From positions 124,001 to 188,000 of the forward strand of contig JADMJJ010000013.1 of assembly GCA_018780645.1 (NCBI GenBank): a DNA stretch of 64,000 bases, written 5' to 3'. Every line of letters begins with the position of its first letter. The first letter of the stretch is position 1. The position numbers and the translations under genes were made by a program. The notes below the pieces were generated by a model, which had not been told where the DNA came from, ran no database searches, and saw nothing but the letters and a program-made list of their open reading frames with translations. This document shows, in pieces, positions 43,780-52,984 of the stretch. The DNA comes from Burkholderiaceae bacterium. Lineage in GTDB: Bacteria; Pseudomonadota; Gammaproteobacteria; Burkholderiales; Burkholderiaceae_C.

Positions 43780-44154
43780 TCAATGCAGCACGCTGGTGTC
43801 GGCGAGCAGGAACTCATGCACCGGGGTATCGAAGACCTCGCCGAGCTCGGTCACGCACAGAAACGAGCCCTGCATCGTGCCCTGAGGCGTGCGCAGCTGC
43901 GCCCAGCTGGTGTATTCGAATTCCTGCTCGGGCTGCAGCACCGGCTGGTGCCCCACCACGGCCAGGCCTCGCACCTCGTCCACATGGCCGCGGGCGTCGG
44001 TGATGGTCCAGCGCCTGGCGATCAGCTGGGCGGTGATGTCGCCGCTGTTCTTGATGTTGATGGTGTAGGCAAAGGCATGCAGCCCCTTGCCGGCGTCGGT
44101 CTGCTCGGGCAGAGGCTGCACCGTGACGGTGCAGGTGAACTGAGGGTTGGCCAT
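43780..44154 (-). CDS. apaG: ApaG (Co2+/Mg2+ efflux-associated, DUF525)
   Basis: 124 residues, the normal length. Conserved: FAYTINIKNSGDITAQLIAR, HQPVLQPEQEFEYTSWAQL then TPQGTMQGSFL. ApaG is a beta-sandwich linked to pyrophosphate binding and to Co/Mg resistance; biochemical role unsettled. ATG at 44154. Head-to-head with tag, 62 bases apart. Confidence 0.93.
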   Translation of the reverse strand: MANPQFTCTVTVQPLPEQTDAGKGLHAFAYTINIKNSGDITAQLIARRWTITDARGHVDEVRGLAVVGHQPVLQPEQEFEYTSWAQLRTPQGTMQGSFLCVTELGEVFDTPVHEFLLADTSVLH

Positions 44155-44215
44155 GAGGGGCATTCTAGGCATCTGGTGAGTCAATCGTCCGCTGATTGAT
44201 TTACCCTTCGCAACC

Positions 44216-44845
44216 ATGAGCGACACAGACCTCCCTTACCTGCCCGCCGACGGGCGCCCGCGTTGCCGATGGTGTGCCGCCGCGGCCGACTATCCGCCCT
44301 ATCTGCACTACCACGACACGGAGTGGGGCTTCCCGGTTGCCGACGAGCGCCGCCTGTTCGAAAAGCTCTGCCTGGAGGGCTTCCAGTCCGGCCTGAGCTG
44401 GCGCACGATCTTGGCCAAGCGCGAGGCTTTCCGCGCCGCCTTTGTCAATTTCGAGCATGCCAGCGTGGCCGGGTTCGATGACGGCGACGTGACGCGGCTG
44501 CTGCAGGACGCCGCCATCGTGCGCCACCGCGGCAAGATCGAGGCCAGCATCAACAATGCCAGGCGGGCGATCGAGCTGGTGGCCGAGACCGGCTCGCTGG
44601 CGGCCTATCTGTGGCGCTATGAGCCTGCGCCGGGCAGTTACGACGAGCCTGTGGTGCGCGCCACCTCCCCCGAGTCGGTGGCCATGTCCAAGGACCTGAA
44701 GAAGCGGGGCTGGAAGTTCGTCGGCCCGACCACCATGTATGCGTTGATGCAGGCGATGGGACTGGTCAACGACCACTCGCTGGCTTGCGTGACCCGCGAG
44801 CAGGTGAGCGCGGCGCGACGCGCCTTTCGCTCACCCGCGGCCTGA
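44216..44845 (+). CDS. tag: DNA-3-methyladenine glycosylase I
   Basis: 209 residues. Tag pattern: N-terminal RCRWCAA with zinc-ligand Cys, HYHDTEWGFPV with zinc-ligand His, CLEGFQSGLSWRTILAKREAF with the catalytic Glu, and C-terminal MGLVNDHSLACVTRE supplying the second His/Cys ligand pair. Excises 3-methyladenine from alkylated DNA. Constitutive in most bacteria. Starts divergently from apaG. Confidence 0.93.
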   Translation: MSDTDLPYLPADGRPRCRWCAAAADYPPYLHYHDTEWGFPVADERRLFEKLCLEGFQSGLSWRTILAKREAFRAAFVNFEHASVAGFDDGDVTRLLQDAAIVRHRGKIEASINNARRAIELVAETGSLAAYLWRYEPAPGSYDEPVVRATSPESVAMSKDLKKRGWKFVGPTTMYALMQAMGLVNDHSLACVTREQVSAARRAFRSPAA

Positions 44846-44865
44846 GGGGCCAGGCCGAACCGCGC

Positions 44866-45321
44866 TTACTTGGGCATGATCACGCTGTCGATGACGTGAA
44901 TCACGCCATTGTCGGCCGCGATGTCGGTGGCCGTGACCTTGGCCTGGTCGACCATCACGCCGCCGCTGGTGCTGATCGTCAGCTCGCTGCCCTGTACCGT
45001 CTTGACCTTGCCGGCCTTGACGTCCTTGGCCATCACCTTGCCCGGCACGACGTGATAGGTCAGCACGGCGGTCAGCTTGGCCTTGTCGGCCAGCAACGCG
45101 TCCAGATCGGCCTTGGGCACCTTGGCAAAGGCCGCATCGGTGGGCGCGAATACGGTGAATGGGCCCTTGCCTTTGAGCGTGTCAATCAGGCCCGCTGCCT
45201 GCAGCGCGGCGGCCAGGGTCTTGAAACTGCCCGCGGCCACCGCCGTGTCGACGATGTCCTTGGCTTGGGCGGACAGGGCGGCGAGGGTCAGCGCGCCAAC
45301 AACGAACAACTGCTTCTTCAT
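44866..45321 (-). CDS. Secreted fasciclin (FAS1) domain protein
   Basis: 151 residues: signal peptide ([20 protein letters not shown]) and one FAS1 domain. Both conserved boxes are present: [17 protein letters not shown] (H1) and [13 protein letters not shown], ending in [14 protein letters not shown] (H2). FAS1 domains mediate adhesion. Lies 53 bases downstream of the larger FAS1 gene on the same strand, likely in one operon, and is convergent with tag. Confidence 0.92.
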   Translation of the reverse strand: MKKQLFVVGALTLAALSAQAKDIVDTAVAAGSFKTLAAALQAAGLIDTLKGKGPFTVFAPTDAAFAKVPKADLDALLADKAKLTAVLTYHVVPGKVMAKDVKAGKVKTVQGSELTISTSGGVMVDQAKVTATDIAADNGVIHVIDSVIMPK

Positions 45322-45374
45322 GGTATTGCCTTCGGTCAGGGTGGAGGAAAAGGGAAGTGGCTGGACGAAGTGCC

Positions 45375-46280
45375 TCAGCGTGGGGGTGGCATGAGCGCCT
45401 GAGTCAGCGGATGCAGCACGCCATTGCTGGCATGCAGTTCCCGGCCCGGGAGCACAGGCAGAGGCTCTGAGTCGGTGCTGCCGATCAGGCCCAGCGCACT
45501 CAGGCGCAGCGGCGCGCCCTGTGCGGTGGGCAGTTGGCTGCCCCAGGGCAGGTCGGCAAAGGCCACCCTGCCGCTGACCAGGTGGTAGCGCAGCACATCG
45601 AGCAGCAGCCCGGTGTCGGCAAGCAGGGCGCGTCGCCGCAGGCCCAGCCGGGCCGCCAGGCCGTCGAAGGCATCGTTGCTCGGAGCGAACAGCGTGAACG
45701 GCCCCTGGCTGCGCAACACGCAGGCCAGTCCGCTGCGATCCAGCGCCTCGGTCAGATCGCAGAAATCGCTGCGATGCGCCAGCAACTCCAGCAGGCTTTG
45801 CTGAGGCGCCAGCAACACCCTGTCGATCAGGTGCACGCGCAGCGCGCCGAGCCGCAGGTCGCCGCGCAGCAGGCGTGCGCGTCGCTGCTGGCCGTCTACC
45901 AGCATCGGCCCCTGCATCGTCGCCTCGACCCTCAGCGGCACACGACCCAGGCTGGACAGGGCCTGGGCCCGCAGCAGCTGCGCCTCATCTATCGGTCTGG
46001 GCAGCAGGTGATCAAGTAGCAGTCGGCGCACGAACTCGGCATCGGTCAGCCAGTCGGCCTGGCTGCGACCGCGGTTCGCCAGCCAGCGGTGCAGCGCCGC
46101 TTCGCTGGGCGCCAGCAGGGTCAGCCCGGCGCCGTGGCTGAGCAGACTGCCCATGCCGGCGTTCTGCAGGGCGGTGGGCAACCAGGCCAGCGACGGATCG
46201 GTTCCATCGTTCGCACTCAAGTCCGGGCGGCTGTGCGAAGCGATGAAGTCGGTGGTTTGCGGCGTGAGCCAGTTCAGCAT
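45375..46280 (-). CDS. Two-domain fasciclin protein without signal peptide
   Basis: 301 residues. Two FAS1 domains: an N-terminal one with [16 protein letters not shown], and a C-terminal one with [32 protein letters not shown] and [16 protein letters not shown]. No signal peptide, so it may be cytoplasmic or exported by another route. A start further upstream is not supported. Divergent from the TetR gene with a palindromic site between. Confidence 0.82.
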   Translation of the reverse strand: MLNWLTPQTTDFIASHSRPDLSANDGTDPSLAWLPTALQNAGMGSLLSHGAGLTLLAPSEAALHRWLANRGRSQADWLTDAEFVRRLLLDHLLPRPIDEAQLLRAQALSSLGRVPLRVEATMQGPMLVDGQQRRARLLRGDLRLGALRVHLIDRVLLAPQQSLLELLAHRSDFCDLTEALDRSGLACVLRSQGPFTLFAPSNDAFDGLAARLGLRRRALLADTGLLLDVLRYHLVSGRVAFADLPWGSQLPTAQGAPLRLSALGLIGSTDSEPLPVLPGRELHASNGVLHPLTQALMPPPR

Positions 46281-46347
46281 GATCTTGCCCCAGACATAGG
46301 AGACGGCGGGGGAACCACCATCGTTGGGGCGGAATTTGAACTAACGA

Positions 46348-46388
46348 GTTCACAAAGTCAACTGTATGGTCTTTATGTGAACTTTGTG
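46348..46388. promoter_or_regulatory. Candidate TetR operator between fasciclin and tetR genes
   Basis: CACAAAGT (46351-46358) and ACTTTGTG (46381-46388) are a perfect 8-bp inverted repeat; GTTCAC (46348-46353) and GTGAAC (46377-46382) also mirror each other. It lies in the AT-rich 163-base divergent region, the usual site of a TetR operator. Confidence 0.55.
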
Positions 46389-46443
46389 GTAACAACTGGA
46401 CTTGCCAGTCTGTTTCTGGCCTGAGGCCGCCTAGAATGCCGGC

Positions 46444-47052
46444 ATGGCAAGAGTTTCATTCCGTGCACAGGTGCTGCAGGCTCGCGAGGACGCGATCGTT
46501 GACGCGGTCAATCGGCTGCTGGCCGAAAAGGGCTTCGACCTGATGACGGTCGACGAGGTGGTGGCCGACGTGGGCATTGCCAAGGCCAGCCTCTACAAGC
46601 ACTTCACTTCGAAGGAAGAACTGGCTGCGGCGGCGATGGTGCGGGTGCTCGAGCGCGCACTGGCCTTCGTGACCGAACTGCAGGCGGATGCGGGCTTGGC
46701 ACCGCTGGACGCCCTCAAGGCCGTGGCCCGCTGGACGATGCAGGTGCAGCTGGCCGGCGAGATGCCCTCTCTGCCGGCTCAGAATTCCAGCCTTCGTGCC
46801 GCCCTGGTGGCTCACAAGGTCTATATGGACCGCCTGCTGACGCTCAGCGACCGCCTGGGCGAGTGGATCGCCGCCGCGCAGGCCGCCGGCACGCTGCGCA
46901 CCAGCCTGCCGCCCGAGGTCGTGCTTTACACCCTCTATGCCCGTGCCTGCGACCCCGTGCTGGGCCTGCTGAAAATGAGCGGCCAGTACGGACACGAGCA
47001 GATCATCGAGATGCTGCTGAGCACCTGCTTCGATGGCCTGGCCGCCGGCTGA
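46444..47052 (+). CDS. TetR-family transcriptional regulator
   Basis: 202 residues. N-terminal HTH ([20 protein letters not shown] then FTSKEEL) with the TetR pattern, and a TetR C-terminal ligand domain with no recognised subfamily. Divergent from the fasciclin genes, which it probably represses through the palindrome at 46348-46388. Unusual that a fasciclin pair has its own regulator. Confidence 0.9.
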   Translation: MARVSFRAQVLQAREDAIVDAVNRLLAEKGFDLMTVDEVVADVGIAKASLYKHFTSKEELAAAAMVRVLERALAFVTELQADAGLAPLDALKAVARWTMQVQLAGEMPSLPAQNSSLRAALVAHKVYMDRLLTLSDRLGEWIAAAQAAGTLRTSLPPEVVLYTLYARACDPVLGLLKMSGQYGHEQIIEMLLSTCFDGLAAG

Positions 47053-47111
47053 AGCGTTCGGCTCCTAGAATCGACGCTTCACTTGCCGCATCCATTGCCG
47101 CCGCAGCCACC

Positions 47112-47795
47112 ATGAGCACCACCTTCCGCATTGCCCCCAGCCTCCTGTCCGCCGACTTCGCCCGCCTCGGCGACGAGGTGCGCAACGTCATCGCGGCCGG
47201 CGCCGACTGGATCCATTTCGACGTGATGGACAACCATTACGTGCCCAACCTGACCTTCGGACCGATGATCTGCGAGGCGCTGCGCAAGCATTCGGTCACC
47301 GCCGCCGGCGTGGCCGTGCCCATCGATGTGCACCTGATGGTGCAGCCGGTCGATGCGCTGGCCGTATCGTTCTGCAAGGCCGGTGCTGACCTCGTCAGCT
47401 TCCATCCCGATGCCTCGGCCCATGTGGACCGCACCTTGCAGCTGATCAAGGCCGAAGGCAAGCAGGCCGGCCTGGTGTTCAACCCGGCCGAGTCACTGGA
47501 CGTGCTGGAGTGGGTGATAGACAAGGTCGATCTGGTGCTGATCATGAGCGTCAACCCCGGCTTCGGTGGCCAGAGCTTCATCCCATCGGCGCTGAAGAAG
47601 CTGGAACAGGCGCGGCGCATCATCGACAAGAGCGGCCGCGACATCCGGCTGGAGATCGACGGCGGCGTCAAGGTCGACAACATCCGCCAGATCGCCGACG
47701 CGGGCGCCGACACCTTCGTCGCCGGCTCGGCGATCTTTGGCAAGCCGGACTACAAGGCCGTCATCGACGCGATGCGGGTTGAGCTGGCGCGCTGA
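47112..47795 (+). CDS. rpe: Ribulose-phosphate 3-epimerase
   Basis: 227 residues. [33 protein letters not shown] (metal ligand His/Asp), [19 protein letters not shown] and [11 protein letters not shown] are the family motifs. Interconverts ribulose-5-P and xylulose-5-P in the Calvin and pentose-phosphate pathways. ATG at 47112 selected; the preceding in-frame ~80 codons lie inside tetR. In this region of Burkholderiales rpe is commonly followed by gph and trpE; here an RND pump separates them. Confidence 0.95.
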   Translation: MSTTFRIAPSLLSADFARLGDEVRNVIAAGADWIHFDVMDNHYVPNLTFGPMICEALRKHSVTAAGVAVPIDVHLMVQPVDALAVSFCKAGADLVSFHPDASAHVDRTLQLIKAEGKQAGLVFNPAESLDVLEWVIDKVDLVLIMSVNPGFGGQSFIPSALKKLEQARRIIDKSGRDIRLEIDGGVKVDNIRQIADAGADTFVAGSAIFGKPDYKAVIDAMRVELAR

Positions 47796-47798
47796 GGC

Positions 47799-50700
47799 TC
47801 AAGCCGCACTCTTGCCCAGACTCTCTGCCACCTCGGTCGTGATCGGCCCGCGGCCGCTATAGCGGTCCAGCGCCAGATAGATCACCGGGGTGATGTACAG
47901 CGTCACCATCTGCGAGACGATCAGGCCGCCGACGACGGCCAGGCCCAGCGGCTGGCGCAGCTCGGCGCCGGCGCCGAGGCCCAGCGCGATCGGCAAAGCA
48001 CCCATCAGCGCGGCCAGGGTGGTCATCATGATGGGCCGGAAGCGCAGCACGCAGGCTTCGCGTATCGCCGCATGCGGCGTCATGCCCTGATTGCGCTGCG
48101 CATCGAGCGCGAAGTCGATCATCATGATCGCGTTCTTCTTGACGATGCCGATCAGCATTAGGATGCCTATCGTGGCTATGAGGGTCAGGTCTTGCCCGAA
48201 GAGCTGCAGGGTGATCAGCGCGCCCATCGCCGCCGAGGGCAGGCCGGCGAGTATGGTCAGCGGGTGGATGTAGCTCTCGTACAGCACGCCCAGCAGCACA
48301 TAGATCACCAGCACCGCCAGCACCAGCAGCAGGGCCTGGCCGCCCTGCGAGTCCTTGAACACCGCGGCATCACCGCCATAGCTGGTGATGATGCTGGCCG
48401 GCAGCTTGATGTCCTTGACCATCTGGTCCAGCTTGGCCGTGGCATTGCCCAGCGGTATGCCGGGGGCGAGATTGAAGCTCAGCGTCACTGCCTGCAACTG
48501 GCCCTGGTGGTTGACCGCCGTCGGCCCCAGGGTGCGCTGCACGCTGGCAAAGGCCGTCAGCGGCACCAGGGCGCCGTTCTTGCCGCGCAGCGAGATCTTG
48601 CCGAAGGCGTCCTCGCTGGCGCTGTCGGCCTCGCTGGCCTGCATGATCACCTGGTAGGAGTTGCTCTCGCCATAGATGGTGGAGACCTGACGCTCGCCGA
48701 AGGCGCTGTAGAGCGCGCTGCGGATGTCGCCGATCTGCACGCCCAGCAGATTGGCCCGCTCGCGGTCGATGTTGAGGCTGGCCTGCAGGCCTCGCATCTG
48801 CGAGTCGGAAGTGATGTCACGGAACAGCGCCTCGCCGCGCATCTTCTCCTGCAGGCGGTTGGCCCAGTCGTTGAGTTCGCCGGTGCTCACGCTCTGCAGG
48901 GTGAACTGGTAGCGGCTCTTGCTCTGGCGGCCGCCCAGCTGAAGGTTCTGCACGGGGCTGAGAAACACCTGCATGCCGGCCTGGCCGCGCAGCTTCTTGC
49001 GCAGGCCCTCCAGCACCTCCTTCATCGGCGGGCGTTCGTTGCGGGGCTTCAAGTTGATGAACATGCGGCCGGCGTTCAGGTTGCCGCCACCACCGCCGCC
49101 ACCCACCGCCGAGGCCACGCTGGCCACCGCAGGATCGGCCTGCACCAGCGCCGCCACGCGGTCCTGCAGCTCCAGCATGCGCGTGAACGAAATGTCCTCG
49201 GCGGCCTCTGTGCTGGCACGGATCTGGCCGATGTCCTCCTCGGGGAAGAAGCCTTTCGGAATGACGGTGAACAGGTAGGCGGTGATGGCAAAGCTGCCCA
49301 GCGCCGCGCCCATCACCCAGCGGCGATGCAGCAGGGCATAGTCCAGCGAGCGGGTGTAGGCCGAGAGCACCGCATTGAAGCCGCGCTCGAACCAGCGGCC
49401 CAGTGCCGACTCCTCCGTGGCCTCGTGCCGGTGCAGGAAGCGGCTGCACAGCATCGGCACCAGGGTCAGCGACACCGCCGCCGAGACCAGGATGGACAGC
49501 GATACCACCACCGCGAATTCGTGGAACAGCAGGCCGATCACGCCCGGCATGAAGAAGATCGGTATCAGCACCGCCACCAGCGAGATCGAGATGCTGACGA
49601 TGGTGAAGGCCATCTCGCGCGCACCGCGCACGGCGGCGGCGAAGGGCTCCATGCCGGCTTCGACGTGACGCATGATGTTCTCCAGCATCACGATCGCGTC
49701 GTCCACCACCAGGCCCACGGCCAGCGTGATGCCCAAGAGCGAAATATTGTCCAGGCTGTAGCCGAGCGCATAGAGCAGGGTCAGTGCGCCGATCAGCGAG
49801 ATCGGCAGTGACAGCGTTGGTATCACCGTGGCCGCCATATGGCGCAGGAAGATGAAGATCACCATCACCACCAGGCCGACGGTCAGTGCCAGCGTCAGAT
49901 AGACGTCGTGCAGGGCCTCGCGCACCGACAGCGAGCGGTCGTTCAAGGTGCTCATCTGCACCGAGGCCGGCAACTGGCTCTGGAAGCGCGGCAGCATGGC
50001 CTTGACCGAGTCCACCACCTTGACCGTGTTGGCGTTGGGCTGGCGCTGCACTGCCAGCACGATCGAGCGTTCGCCCTGGAAGCTGCTGGAGGTTTTGACG
50101 GTCTCGTAGCTGTCCTGCACATCGGCCACATCGCGCAGGTACAGCGGCGCGCCGTCGCGCGAGGCGATCACCAGCGCGCCGAACTCGCGTGCATTGCGCA
50201 GCTGCTTGTTGGCCTGGATGGTCAAGGTCTGGCGTGAGCCGTCCAGCACGCCCAGCGGCGTGTTGGCATTGGCGCTGCGGATTGCGGCCTGCAGCTCGTC
50301 AAGGGTCAGATTGCGCTGCTGCAAGGCCTCGTTGCGCACCTTGATGCGCACGGCAAAACGCTTCTGGCCGAAGATCGAAACCTGGGCCACGCCGTCTATG
50401 GTCGACAGGCTGGGCGTGATCAGGTTCTCGGCAAAGTCGTTCAGCTCCGACAGATTGATGGACGGCGAGGTCAACGCCACCAGCAGCACCGGCGCATCGG
50501 CCGGGTTGACCTTGCGATAGCTGGGCGGCGAGGTCATCTCGGCCGGCAGGCCGCGCTGCGCGCGGAACAGCGCCGCCTGCACGTCCACGGCGGCGGCATC
50601 GATGTCGCGCGAGGACTCGAACTCCAGGGTCAGCGAGGTATTGCCCAGCGTGCTGGTCGACGAGATGGTGGCCAGGCCCGAGATGGTCGAGAACTGCTTT

Positions 50701-50915
50701 TCCAGCGGCAGGGCCACCGAGCTGGCCATCGTCTCCGGGCTGGCGCCGGGCAGGCTGGCGCTGACATTGATGACCGGCGTGTTGTAGCTGGGCAGGGCGG
50801 CGACCGGGATCTTGCCCCAGGCCGCCAGACCGGCGATCACCAGCGCAATGTTCAGCAGCACGGTCATCACCGGCCGGCGGATGAACAGCTCGGTCAGACT
50901 GGAGCCGGCTTTCAC
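47799..50915 (-). CDS. RND efflux pump inner-membrane transporter (AcrB/MdtB-like)
   Basis: 1038 residues, normal for HAE1-type RND transporters. Typical N-terminal ELFIRRPVMTVLLNIALVIA, membrane charge-relay region (GLVVDDAIVMLENIMRHVE with DD), and second-half AVGGGGGGGNLNAGRMFINL loop. A proton-driven trimer that expels drugs, metals or other compounds; specificity not predictable. Its ATG at 50915 overlaps the adaptor gene stop (ATGA). No outer-membrane factor gene is nearby. Confidence 0.93.
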   Translation of the reverse strand: MKAGSSLTELFIRRPVMTVLLNIALVIAGLAAWGKIPVAALPSYNTPVINVSASLPGASPETMASSVALPLEKQFSTISGLATISSTSTLGNTSLTLEFESSRDIDAAAVDVQAALFRAQRGLPAEMTSPPSYRKVNPADAPVLLVALTSPSINLSELNDFAENLITPSLSTIDGVAQVSIFGQKRFAVRIKVRNEALQQRNLTLDELQAAIRSANANTPLGVLDGSRQTLTIQANKQLRNAREFGALVIASRDGAPLYLRDVADVQDSYETVKTSSSFQGERSIVLAVQRQPNANTVKVVDSVKAMLPRFQSQLPASVQMSTLNDRSLSVREALHDVYLTLALTVGLVVMVIFIFLRHMAATVIPTLSLPISLIGALTLLYALGYSLDNISLLGITLAVGLVVDDAIVMLENIMRHVEAGMEPFAAAVRGAREMAFTIVSISISLVAVLIPIFFMPGVIGLLFHEFAVVVSLSILVSAAVSLTLVPMLCSRFLHRHEATEESALGRWFERGFNAVLSAYTRSLDYALLHRRWVMGAALGSFAITAYLFTVIPKGFFPEEDIGQIRASTEAAEDISFTRMLELQDRVAALVQADPAVASVASAVGGGGGGGNLNAGRMFINLKPRNERPPMKEVLEGLRKKLRGQAGMQVFLSPVQNLQLGGRQSKSRYQFTLQSVSTGELNDWANRLQEKMRGEALFRDITSDSQMRGLQASLNIDRERANLLGVQIGDIRSALYSAFGERQVSTIYGESNSYQVIMQASEADSASEDAFGKISLRGKNGALVPLTAFASVQRTLGPTAVNHQGQLQAVTLSFNLAPGIPLGNATAKLDQMVKDIKLPASIITSYGGDAAVFKDSQGGQALLLVLAVLVIYVLLGVLYESYIHPLTILAGLPSAAMGALITLQLFGQDLTLIATIGILMLIGIVKKNAIMMIDFALDAQRNQGMTPHAAIREACVLRFRPIMMTTLAALMGALPIALGLGAGAELRQPLGLAVVGGLIVSQMVTLYITPVIYLALDRYSGRGPITTEVAESLGKSAA

Positions 50916-52165
50916 TTCGAGGCTCCCGAAGCGGGGGCACTGGCGGCGCGCCGGCCGCGGCCTGCGTCCAGTGTTGCCGGCACATCACGTACGGTGGCGC
51001 CCGGGCGCAGGTTCTGCTTGCCCTCCAGCACTACCTTGTCGCCGGCCTGAATGCCCTCGACCACGGCCATTTCACCGAAGGGATAGCGTACCTGCACCGG
51101 CACCAGCCTGGCGGTCTTGTCCTCGCCGACGACGTAGATGGAGCGCTCGGTGCCGCGCAGGATGATGGCGGCCTGCGGCACCACCACCGCATCCGGGATG
51201 TTGCGCAGTATCAGCCGCAGCCGCACATACTGACCCGGCCACAGCTGGCCGGCGCTGTTGTCGAACTCGGCCTTGACGCGGATGCTGCCGCTGCTGGCAT
51301 CGACGCTGTTGTCGACGAAGCTGACCTTGCCCTTGATCGGTGCGGCGGCGTCGGTGCCACGGCCGGCACTGCCGGTCAGCACGATCTGCGCCTCCAGCGG
51401 GGACTTGTCCTTGCCGCTGCTGCCCAGATTGACTGCTTGGAGCAACGCACCCAGCTGCGTCTCGGGCAGCGTGAATGTCACGCCGATCGGATTGATCTGC
51501 GCAATGCTGACCAGCACCGTGCCGCTGGGTTGCACCAGGCTGCCGACGAACACATTGACGGCGCCGGCACGGCCATCCAGCGGTGAGCGGATCTCGTTGT
51601 AGCCCAGGCTGACCTGGGCGGACTGCAGCGCCGCCTCGTCGGACTGCAGCAGCGCGCGCTGCGCTTCCAGCTGCGACTGCACGGTGTCCACCGCGCTCTG
51701 GGCGATGAAGTTCTGTGCGCGCAGGTCCAGTGCGCGCTTGTACTGGCGGTCCAGATCGGCCAGGGTGGCGCGGTCGCGGGCGATCTGCGCCCGGGCCTTG
51801 TCCAGATTGGCACGGTCGCCACGGTCGTCGAAGCGGAACAGTGGCTGGCCCTTCTTCAACATCTGACCGTCCTTGACCAGTACCTCGCGCACGATGCTGG
51901 ACACCTGGGGCCGTATGTCGACCGTGTTCAAAGACACCACGGTGCCGCTGGCCTCGACGCGCACCGGCACGTCCTGGCGCAGGGCCGCCACCACGCCGAC
52001 GGTCTGCACACCGCCACGGGCGGCTGACGCGCCGGAGGCCGCAGGCCCGGCAGACGCGGCATCGCCGGCCGGCTTGGGGGCCCGCATCTGCCACCAGTAG
52101 GCTCCGCCGGCAATGACGGCCACCAGGGCCAGCACGGCGGCCGCTTTTGTTCTGCTCATGCTCAA
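50912..52165 (-). CDS. RND efflux membrane-fusion (adaptor) protein
   Basis: 417 residues. N-terminal anchor (AAAVLALVAVIAGGAYWWQ), beta-barrel and lipoyl halves (VSLNTVDIRPQVSSIVREVL; GYNEIRSPLDGRAGAVNVFV), typical of MdtA/AcrA adaptors. Bridges the RND transporter to an outer-membrane channel. No lipobox seen, so it is probably held by its N-terminal helix. Gene order adaptor-pump as in MdtAB-type operons. Convergent with no regulator in sight. Confidence 0.92.
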   Translation of the reverse strand: MSMSRTKAAAVLALVAVIAGGAYWWQMRAPKPAGDAASAGPAASGASAARGGVQTVGVVAALRQDVPVRVEASGTVVSLNTVDIRPQVSSIVREVLVKDGQMLKKGQPLFRFDDRGDRANLDKARAQIARDRATLADLDRQYKRALDLRAQNFIAQSAVDTVQSQLEAQRALLQSDEAALQSAQVSLGYNEIRSPLDGRAGAVNVFVGSLVQPSGTVLVSIAQINPIGVTFTLPETQLGALLQAVNLGSSGKDKSPLEAQIVLTGSAGRGTDAAAPIKGKVSFVDNSVDASSGSIRVKAEFDNSAGQLWPGQYVRLRLILRNIPDAVVVPQAAIILRGTERSIYVVGEDKTARLVPVQVRYPFGEMAVVEGIQAGDKVVLEGKQNLRPGATVRDVPATLDAGRGRRAASAPASGASK

Positions 52166-52308
52166 GCCCCAAGCGATTCTGTATTGATGGTTTCAGCTTA
52201 CCCCAGCACCCCGCGGGCGGGTATTGCTCGTGGGTAAACGTGCCGTGCGCAGGCCGCACCTGAATCCTCGGGCATAGTCGCTGCCATTCCGGCAACCGCA
52301 ACTCGACC

Positions 52309-52983
52309 ATGCAATTGCTCAGCGGCAAGCCCGCGCCCTCGGCCCTGATCATCGATCTGGACGGCACCCTGATAGACACCCAGGGTGACTTCGTCGCCGC
52401 GCTGAACCTGATGCTGGACGATTTGCGTCTGCCCCATGTGGATGGCGCCTTTGTCTCGCACACGGTGGGCAAGGGCAGCGAGCACCTGGTGGCGCAGACA
52501 CTGCGGCACTGCTGCGCCGATGCCGCCCGCTTCGAGCTGGCAATGCAGCGCTACCAGCGCCACTACCTGGCCATCAACGGGCGTTTTGCCCAGGTCTATC
52601 CGGGGGCGCTGGAGGGCTTGCAGCGCTTTGCCGACATGGGCCTCGCCATGGCCTGCCTGACCAACAAGCCCACCGATTTCGCCCTGCCGCTGCTGGCCAA
52701 CAAGGGCCTGTCCCGCTTCTTCAGCCATGTGTTCGGCGGAGATGCCTTCCTGCGCAAGAAGCCCGACCCGCTGCCGCTGCTGAAGACCTGCGAGGCGCTG
52801 GGCACGGCGCCGGCGCAGACCTGGATGATCGGCGACTCCAGCAATGACGCCCAGGCCGCTCGCGCCGCCGGCTGCCCTGTTGTGCTGGTCAGCTACGGCT
52901 ACAACCATGGCCGGCCGATACGTGAGGTCGATGCCGATGCCGATGCCTTTGTTGACCGGCTGGACGAGCTGAACTGGAGCTGA
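52309..52983 (+). CDS. gph: Phosphoglycolate phosphatase (HAD family)
   Basis: 224 residues. Motif I LIIDLDGTLIDTQGDF, motif II ACLTNKPTDFA, Lys in LRKKPDPLP and motif IV MIGDSSNDAQAAR. Removes the phosphate of 2-phosphoglycolate. Assigned as gph from neighbouring trpE, in the conserved Burkholderiales order. ATG at 52309. Confidence 0.9.
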   Translation: MQLLSGKPAPSALIIDLDGTLIDTQGDFVAALNLMLDDLRLPHVDGAFVSHTVGKGSEHLVAQTLRHCCADAARFELAMQRYQRHYLAINGRFAQVYPGALEGLQRFADMGLAMACLTNKPTDFALPLLANKGLSRFFSHVFGGDAFLRKKPDPLPLLKTCEALGTAPAQTWMIGDSSNDAQAARAAGCPVVLVSYGYNHGRPIREVDADADAFVDRLDELNWS

Positions 52984-52984
52984 G

